DNA of 12,702 nt from Candidatus Latescibacterota bacterium. Lineage in GTDB: Bacteria; JAAXHH01; JABIQT01. The notes beneath the pieces are model-generated. The model was not told the origin of the DNA. It saw only the letters and a program-made list of their open reading frames with translations, and searched no databases. Every line of letters starts with the position of its first letter. Position 1 is the first letter of the stretch. A program made the translations under genes and the position numbers. This document shows, one piece after another, positions 8,012 through 12,702 of this stretch. The stretch spans positions 1-12,702 of the forward strand of contig JABIQT010000495.1 of assembly GCA_018667995.1 (NCBI GenBank), read 5' to 3'.

Positions 8012-9652
8012 ATGATGCGTGCAAATATTCACCGGCTCTTCAGTATTGGCCGGGCCCTGGTCCGACACGGACTGGGATACGTCGCCGCCACTCGTCTGCC
8101 CAATTGGCCAAGGCTTCGAAATCTCATTCCGACTGGCAATCTGGATGGACCCGAGCGCCTGCGAGACGTACTGGAGGAGCTGGGAGGTACATTCATCAAA
8201 CTGGGACAAATGCTTGCCCTGCAACCGGACGTGCTGCCTTTCGCCTATTGCAATGCGCTCTTTGATCTATTGGACCGTGTGGCGGCTTTTGATGTTAACA
8301 AGGTAAGAAAGGTATTTGACGAGGAGCTGGGACGGGCACCAGAACAGATATTTGAGAATTTCTCTGAGTCGCCCATAGCCACCGCCTCGATCGGTCAGGT
8401 ACATATTGGCTACATCGACGGCCGGAAACTCGTTGTCAAAATCCAGCGCCCTCAGGTGGATACGGAGTTCATGGGTGACATCAGGCTGATGACGACGGCA
8501 CTTGGTATGATAAAACGGCTGCATTTGTCGGCACTCTATTGGCTTATCGAACCAATTGGGGAGTTTGTGGCTTGGACCAGGGAGGAACTGGACTACAGGC
8601 ACGAAGCCCGGTACATGGAACAGTTGCGGCAAAATGCATCGGAGAATTCGAGGGAGCGAATACCGTTAGTCTATTGGCAATATTCGACAAGGCGTCTCCT
8701 GGTTCTGGAGTACTTCGATGGTGTGACCCTTATTGATTGCCTACGAGTCATGGAGAATGGCAATCCGGCTGTAAAATCCAGGTTGGAAGACATGGGATTC
8801 GATCCCAATCAGTTTGCCAGAAACATAATCGACAACTTTCTGGGTGATGTGTTCAGGTATGGTATGTTCCATGCCGATCTTCACCCTGCCAACCTGATTA
8901 TCATGCCGGAGAACATGGTGGGATACGTGGACTTCGGCATAACAGGCGTCTTGAGTCACTACTCACGAAAAGAGCTGGTCTCGCTCACACTGGCCTATAC
9001 CAGAGCCGATCTTGATGGCATGTCCCGTTCCTTTTTCAAAGTTTCATCAATGGACGAAAATTCCGACATCGCTGGGTTTCGACAGGGGCTGCAGCGATAC
9101 GGCGATGAGTGGTATGAAGCCCGTGGCAACAAGAGTCGCCTGCGCAAGAATTTCACCTTGGTGATGCTGGACATGCTAAGACTTTCCAGAAGAACGGGTA
9201 TCTGGCCTGAACGGGACGTCATCAAGTATATCAGATCCGCGATCGCACTCGACGGATTGATTACGAGATTTGCGCCCGAGTTCGATGTGGGTGGCTATCT
9301 TGAGATTTCCTGTGCCCGCTACATGAAGGACTCGGTGCGGCCCCAAGTTTCGGCTGAGACACTGGTAGACTGGTCGCTGGCAAGCAGCCATCTCGTCCGG
9401 GACGGTGCGTACCAGATGGTAACACTGCTGGACCAGCTGTCAAATCCGGAAGGTCAGTCTGACGGACCTCAAGAAAACGGTACGGATGCACAGCGTGTAC
9501 TGCTGCTGGGAGTGGTAGTAGTAACAACCGCCCTGCTGATTCCAACCCTCGGCAGTGACATTGCATTGGGTTTCAACATATTCACAGCTATGTGTCTGCT
9601 TCTAACTACCACGTCACTGATGCTTCTTCGGACCGCATTTACGCTCCGGTAA
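8012..9652 (+). CDS. UbiB/ABC1 (AarF) family atypical kinase
   Basis: This 546-residue protein has the full set of ABC1/ADCK/UbiB motifs. They are KxGQ at K63-L-G-Q66, the Ala-rich-loop equivalent TASIGQVH (124-131), the ATP-site lysine K143 in VVKIQRP, ExD at E192-L-D194, the catalytic HADLHPAN (287-294; D289, N294), and metal-binding D307-F-G309. The C-terminus has two predicted membrane helices (about 496-546), as in UbiB proteins. The family acts as membrane-associated ATPases or kinases that support ubiquinone and other isoprenoid-lipid biosynthesis. The start is ATG 8012, with AAGGA at 7996-8000; an ATG immediately follows at 8015. It lies 7 bases after the acyltransferase gene and 24 before its degenerate relative. 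The cluster context suggests help with handling of a lipid or isoprenoid intermediate rather than ubiquinone itself (inference). Confidence 0.93.
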   Translation: MMRANIHRLFSIGRALVRHGLGYVAATRLPNWPRLRNLIPTGNLDGPERLRDVLEELGGTFIKLGQMLALQPDVLPFAYCNALFDLLDRVAAFDVNKVRKVFDEELGRAPEQIFENFSESPIATASIGQVHIGYIDGRKLVVKIQRPQVDTEFMGDIRLMTTALGMIKRLHLSALYWLIEPIGEFVAWTREELDYRHEARYMEQLRQNASENSRERIPLVYWQYSTRRLLVLEYFDGVTLIDCLRVMENGNPAVKSRLEDMGFDPNQFARNIIDNFLGDVFRYGMFHADLHPANLIIMPENMVGYVDFGITGVLSHYSRKELVSLTLAYTRADLDGMSRSFFKVSSMDENSDIAGFRQGLQRYGDEWYEARGNKSRLRKNFTLVMLDMLRLSRRTGIWPERDVIKYIRSAIALDGLITRFAPEFDVGGYLEISCARYMKDSVRPQVSAETLVDWSLASSHLVRDGAYQMVTLLDQLSNPEGQSDGPQENGTDAQRVLLLGVVVVTTALLIPTLGSDIALGFNIFTAMCLLLTTTSLMLLRTAFTLR

Positions 9653-9665
9653 CAGGCAAATTTGC

Positions 9666-9670
9666 AGGAA
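9666..9670 (+). promoter_or_regulatory. Shine-Dalgarno AGGAA that decides the UbiB-like pseudokinase start
   Basis: AGGAA lies 6 nt before ATG 9677. A TTG at 9662 is in frame but precedes this site and has no good SD of its own, so ATG 9677 is preferred. Confidence 0.7.
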
Positions 9671-9676
9671 ATCTTG

Positions 9677-11335
9677 ATGATCGATTCCGCTTCAGAGAAA
9701 TTTGTGGTCGACCCCAAACAGAGACGCCGGGAGATTGAGCAGTGCCTATCTTCATGCAATCTCGGGCCGGAACCGCGACGACTCTTCCGGGAAGAAAGTT
9801 CTCATCACGCAGCTACGTCAAAGGTTGAGAGGCTCTGCAAAGCACTCGAATCACTTGGCCCTGTCTTTTCCGCATTTGGAAGCTACCTTTCGACACGGGT
9901 AGACCTGGTCCCACTGCAAGACTGTCTCGCGCTGGCCAGCCTACGAGAGGCGGATTCGCGGATGACCACCAGGCGAGTACATGAAATCCTGCAAAACGAC
10001 CTGGGCAAAGCACCCGAACAGATCTTTCTACATTTCGATTCTGAACCGTTCAAATCAAATCTGTCGTTTCAGGTCCACAACGGCCGATTTCCTGATGGAA
10101 CACCGGTTACCATAAAGATAACCGATCCGGATCTGACTGATCGTATCGAATGCGAATTGCCTTTTCTGGATACGCTTGAAGGGGCTATCGAGCAAATGGA
10201 ATGGTCATCATTCTCATTTGACGCAATGGTAGAAGACTTTTCAAGAAGCGTTTACAGAACCGTAAGTCGAAGCGATGAAGCGGCCATGCTCAATACCCTC
10301 TCTGAGGATGCGAAGGGATTTGAGGTATTGTGTGTTCCCGAGGTCTTTGAGCGATTCAGTGCCGCTCATATCCTCACCGTGGAACGCCTACCCGGATGGC
10401 CAATGGATTCGGTGGGACCATCGCGTTTTCACACAGATTTCGGTGTGCACAAGAGAACGGATCACGAAGCCGCTACTCTTGCGCGGCGTCTCTGTTATGT
10501 GTGGCTACGACAGGCCATATACGGGCGATACTATCCGGTAGGATTTGCCACGAGTGATATCACCGCTCTACCGTCCGATAAAATAGCCTGGTCAGGGGGA
10601 ACATTTACGTCCATGCCCTCAGCCTCCAAAGAAAACGTGTGGAACTACCTCACCGCGGCAGCTGCAGCGAATCCTGACAGAGCCTATGAATATCTGATTC
10701 AGGAAATGGAGGAAGAGAGCCGCGCCCAGGGAGATGACGGATTGCGGAACCGGCTGCGACAGGTCGTACCGTTTCGTGATGGCGCCTGGCAGCGGTCAGG
10801 CAATGCGGACACCCTGGCCGAACATCTCTTTGTGCATTGGCGCCTCGCCCGCGAACACGGATTCCGCCCCAGGCTTCATCTATTGGATTTCTATCGTGGT
10901 CTCTTCTCAGTAACGGCTACGGCGCAGCGACTCGCGCCTGGAGATTCATTAAGAGAGGGAATGAAGGAACTGAAAATGACCGTGGGGCTGGGCGAAATGA
11001 AGGATATGATGAATCCCCAGATGTGGGGTGAGGTGATGGAACAGTATGCTGGTACTGTGATCGAACTTCCCAGAAAGCTGGACGAGCTGCTAATCCGCGC
11101 CAAGAGCGGCGACCTGCTAAAACAGTTTCGTGGTGGAGAAGCCCCTCCTGCACGTTTAAAAGCCGGTGCAGTTGCTACTGTTGGTGGGCTGGTGTGCCTA
11201 CTGGTCGCTACCGTGGTGGTTTCTCGCCACATCAGTCCCTTAGTCGGGAATCCGGAATGGATTCAAGGCGGGAGTACAGCGATTCTACTGCTCTGTGGGT
11301 TCATGATTATCCTCGTCCTGCGAAAGAAACATTGA
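9677..11335 (+). CDS. UbiB/ABC1-like pseudokinase
   Basis: From ATG 9677 the protein is 552 residues and ends at TGA 11333-11335. It aligns along its length with the UbiB protein encoded just upstream. Shared stretches include GKAPEQIF (against GRAPEQIF), QVHNGRFPDG and the end with two membrane helices (about 497-550). The catalytic set is nearly gone. KxGQ has become A66-F-G-S69, and the Ala-rich loop is lost. The ExD region is SVYRTVSRSDEAAM without the motif. HADLHPAN is replaced by Y286-PVGFATS, and DFG by S-G-G. Only K147 in VTIKI remains at the ATP-lysine position. It probably arose by duplication of the adjacent gene and serves as a regulatory or scaffolding partner of the active kinase (inference). 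No frameshift or internal stop is seen, so it is not a decaying pseudogene. Confidence 0.85.
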   Translation: MIDSASEKFVVDPKQRRREIEQCLSSCNLGPEPRRLFREESSHHAATSKVERLCKALESLGPVFSAFGSYLSTRVDLVPLQDCLALASLREADSRMTTRRVHEILQNDLGKAPEQIFLHFDSEPFKSNLSFQVHNGRFPDGTPVTIKITDPDLTDRIECELPFLDTLEGAIEQMEWSSFSFDAMVEDFSRSVYRTVSRSDEAAMLNTLSEDAKGFEVLCVPEVFERFSAAHILTVERLPGWPMDSVGPSRFHTDFGVHKRTDHEAATLARRLCYVWLRQAIYGRYYPVGFATSDITALPSDKIAWSGGTFTSMPSASKENVWNYLTAAAAANPDRAYEYLIQEMEEESRAQGDDGLRNRLRQVVPFRDGAWQRSGNADTLAEHLFVHWRLAREHGFRPRLHLLDFYRGLFSVTATAQRLAPGDSLREGMKELKMTVGLGEMKDMMNPQMWGEVMEQYAGTVIELPRKLDELLIRAKSGDLLKQFRGGEAPPARLKAGAVATVGGLVCLLVATVVVSRHISPLVGNPEWIQGGSTAILLLCGFMIILVLRKKH

Positions 11336-11393
11336 TGCCACAGAACCGCCTTCACAAGAAGGCAACCTGGAAAATGAAGGAGATGTTAACGCG

Positions 11394-12702
11394 ATGAATG
11401 AACACTATGATGTGGTGATTATCGGTGCGGGCCTCGCCGGATTAAGTCTCTCGCGGCAACTGCTGCGAAACTCCGATAAATCCATACTGCTTTTGGAAAA
11501 ATCAGAAGTGCCGTCGAAACGCCAAAAAGTGGGCGAGTCACTGGTGCAGGTGGGCGGGTATTATTATTCTAAGGTCCTGGACCTGGAAGAATACTTGCTA
11601 CGTGAGCACTTTATGAAGTATAATCTGCGCTTCTACTGGAAGAATCCACATAAGGATAACAAGAATCTTGAGGACTACGGTCAGGCTTATATCCGAACCA
11701 TTTCCAACATCCCATGCTATCAATTGGACAGGAACAAGTTGGAGGGCGAACTTCTCGCCCGCAATTGCGCCGAGGACCAGTTCGAATATGTGGCACCCGT
11801 AAAGGCGCTTCAGGTCAACCTGGCGGATCCCGGTCCACACACTATCGAGTTCACGATGGCAGGAGATGCCAAGACAGTCACGGCCGAGTGGGTCGTGGAT
11901 ACAAGCGGCCGGAATAAGGTGCTTCCGAAACAGATGGCGTTGGCGGAGAAGAATGCCATCGAGCATGGGTCGTCATTCTACTGGGTGGACGGTCTTGTGG
12001 ACATCGAAAAACTGACAGAGCTTTCTCCCAAAGAGATCCGCCTCAACACGGACCGCCGCAAACTCGGCCATCTTCCGCTGTGGTTGGCTACCAACCACTT
12101 CATGGGAGAGGGATTCTGGTTCTGGGTAATCCCTTTGCAGGGGATAACCAGCTTGGGCTTGGTCTACGACAGCAATCTGATTGACCATGAGAAAGTGTCG
12201 ACCCCGGAACGCCTGTGTGAATGGATCTGTGAGGAGTTTCCTCTCTTCGCCCGGGACCTACCCAAACGGAAGATACTGGACCGGGGCTTCCTTAAGAGTT
12301 ATTCTTATGGGTGCCGCCAGACAATACACAAATCCAAGTGGGCCCTCTCAGGTGAATCGGGCCGATTTTCGGATCCGTTGTATAGTCCGGGCAGTGACTT
12401 CATTGCCGTTCATAACACGCTCATCATAGATGCGATCCTCAGTGAACCCAACGCGCTGGCGGGAAAATGTTACCTGTACGAGACCCTGGCGCGCTCTCTT
12501 TACGAATCTCTCATTCCCACCTATTCGTTGAGTTACGATGCTTTGGGAGACCAGGAGACTTTCGTTCTCAAGTATACCTGGGAGTTGTCAGCCTATTTTG
12601 CTTTTTTCGTGTTCCCAATGATTAATGATCTTTCCACAGATAGGCGATTTATTGTATCCTACCTTAGCAAGTTCTCTCGGCTCGGGAAGACCAATGAAAA
12701 CC
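11394..12702 (+). CDS. Flavin-dependent halogenase-like FAD oxidoreductase (3' end outside window)
   Basis: ATG 11394 follows AAGGAG at 11377-11382, and the frame is open for 436 codons to the window end. GAGLAGLSLSRQL (11-23) is the FAD-binding GxGxxG motif, with E35 at the end of beta-2. VGES (46-49) fits the flavin-halogenase/monooxygenase family. W242-F-W-V-I-P247 matches the WxWxIP signature of flavin-dependent halogenases. F325-S-D-P-L-Y-S-P-G333 matches the second halogenase pattern, FxxPxxSxG. K75, in HFMKYNLRF, sits where halogenases carry the lysine that uses hypochlorous acid. These enzymes halogenate phenols, pyrroles or indoles with FADH2, oxygen and halide. Many related genes with these motifs are only annotated as oxidoreductases, and the substrate here is unknown. 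A non-halogenating role such as polyene or lipid oxidation remains possible. The gap to the previous gene is 58 bases. Confidence 0.82.
   Translation, partial: MNEHYDVVIIGAGLAGLSLSRQLLRNSDKSILLLEKSEVPSKRQKVGESLVQVGGYYYSKVLDLEEYLLREHFMKYNLRFYWKNPHKDNKNLEDYGQAYIRTISNIPCYQLDRNKLEGELLARNCAEDQFEYVAPVKALQVNLADPGPHTIEFTMAGDAKTVTAEWVVDTSGRNKVLPKQMALAEKNAIEHGSSFYWVDGLVDIEKLTELSPKEIRLNTDRRKLGHLPLWLATNHFMGEGFWFWVIPLQGITSLGLVYDSNLIDHEKVSTPERLCEWICEEFPLFARDLPKRKILDRGFLKSYSYGCRQTIHKSKWALSGESGRFSDPLYSPGSDFIAVHNTLIIDAILSEPNALAGKCYLYETLARSLYESLIPTYSLSYDALGDQETFVLKYTWELSAYFAFFVFPMINDLSTDRRFIVSYLSKFSRLGKTNEN

Noticed and set aside
9677-11335. Pseudokinase gene as a decayed pseudogene
   Set aside because: It is full length, without internal stops or frameshifts, has its own SD and keeps the membrane tail, so it appears to be maintained.
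11338-11397. Small ORF between the pseudokinase and halogenase-like genes
   Set aside because: It overlaps the next gene's SD and start in another frame and has no recognisable features.

Overview
The window is a compact run of eight genes, all on the + strand, with gaps of 7 to 58 bases. The first and last genes run off the edges. It looks like one operon or part of a larger gene cluster from a Gram-negative-type bacterium with mid GC content. Reasons are strong Shine-Dalgarno sites, a TlpA-type thioredoxin lipoprotein and UbiB-family kinases. I cannot place it to a phylum. No tRNA, rRNA, mobile element or CRISPR array is visible, and no intergenic stretch exceeds 60 bases.

Layout: (1) C-terminal part of a phytoene-desaturase/carotenoid-isomerase-like flavoprotein (2-871). 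(2, 3) Two paralogous membrane-anchored FG-GAP/VCBS plus ASPIC/UnbV (CRTAC1-like) proteins (926-3322 and 3355-5772), each interrupted by one in-frame TGA at the same aligned position. (4) A TlpA/ResA-like thioredoxin lipoprotein (5794-6288). (5) A fusion of a degenerate SDR/epimerase with a PlsC-type acyltransferase (6316-8004). (6) A UbiB/ABC1 kinase with intact motifs (8012-9652). (7) A UbiB-like protein that has lost nearly all kinase motifs (9677-11335). (8) A flavin-dependent-halogenase-like oxidoreductase, cut by the window end (11394-12702).

The main result is in genes 2 and 3. Read conventionally, each would be split into a long CRTAC1-like ORF and a short ASPIC/UnbV ORF. In both, the two halves are in the same frame, separated only by TGA (2726-2728 and 5113-5115), and the protein similarity between the paralogs continues straight through. 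Exactly 20 nt after each TGA is a hairpin with the apical loop GGUA. The stems differ in sequence but keep pairing through compensatory changes. This matches the form of a bacterial SECIS element, so I call both genes selenoproteins with Sec at residue 601 and residue 587. TGA also serves as an ordinary stop in this cluster (11333-11335), which argues against a reassigned code.

Function is inferred only. Two FAD enzymes (desaturase-like and halogenase-like), an acyltransferase fusion and a UbiB pair suggest a pathway that builds or modifies a lipid, isoprenoid or polyene. The two envelope-anchored propeller selenoproteins and the thioredoxin lipoprotein may form a redox module of that pathway. 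No selA, selB, selC or selD gene is in the window.
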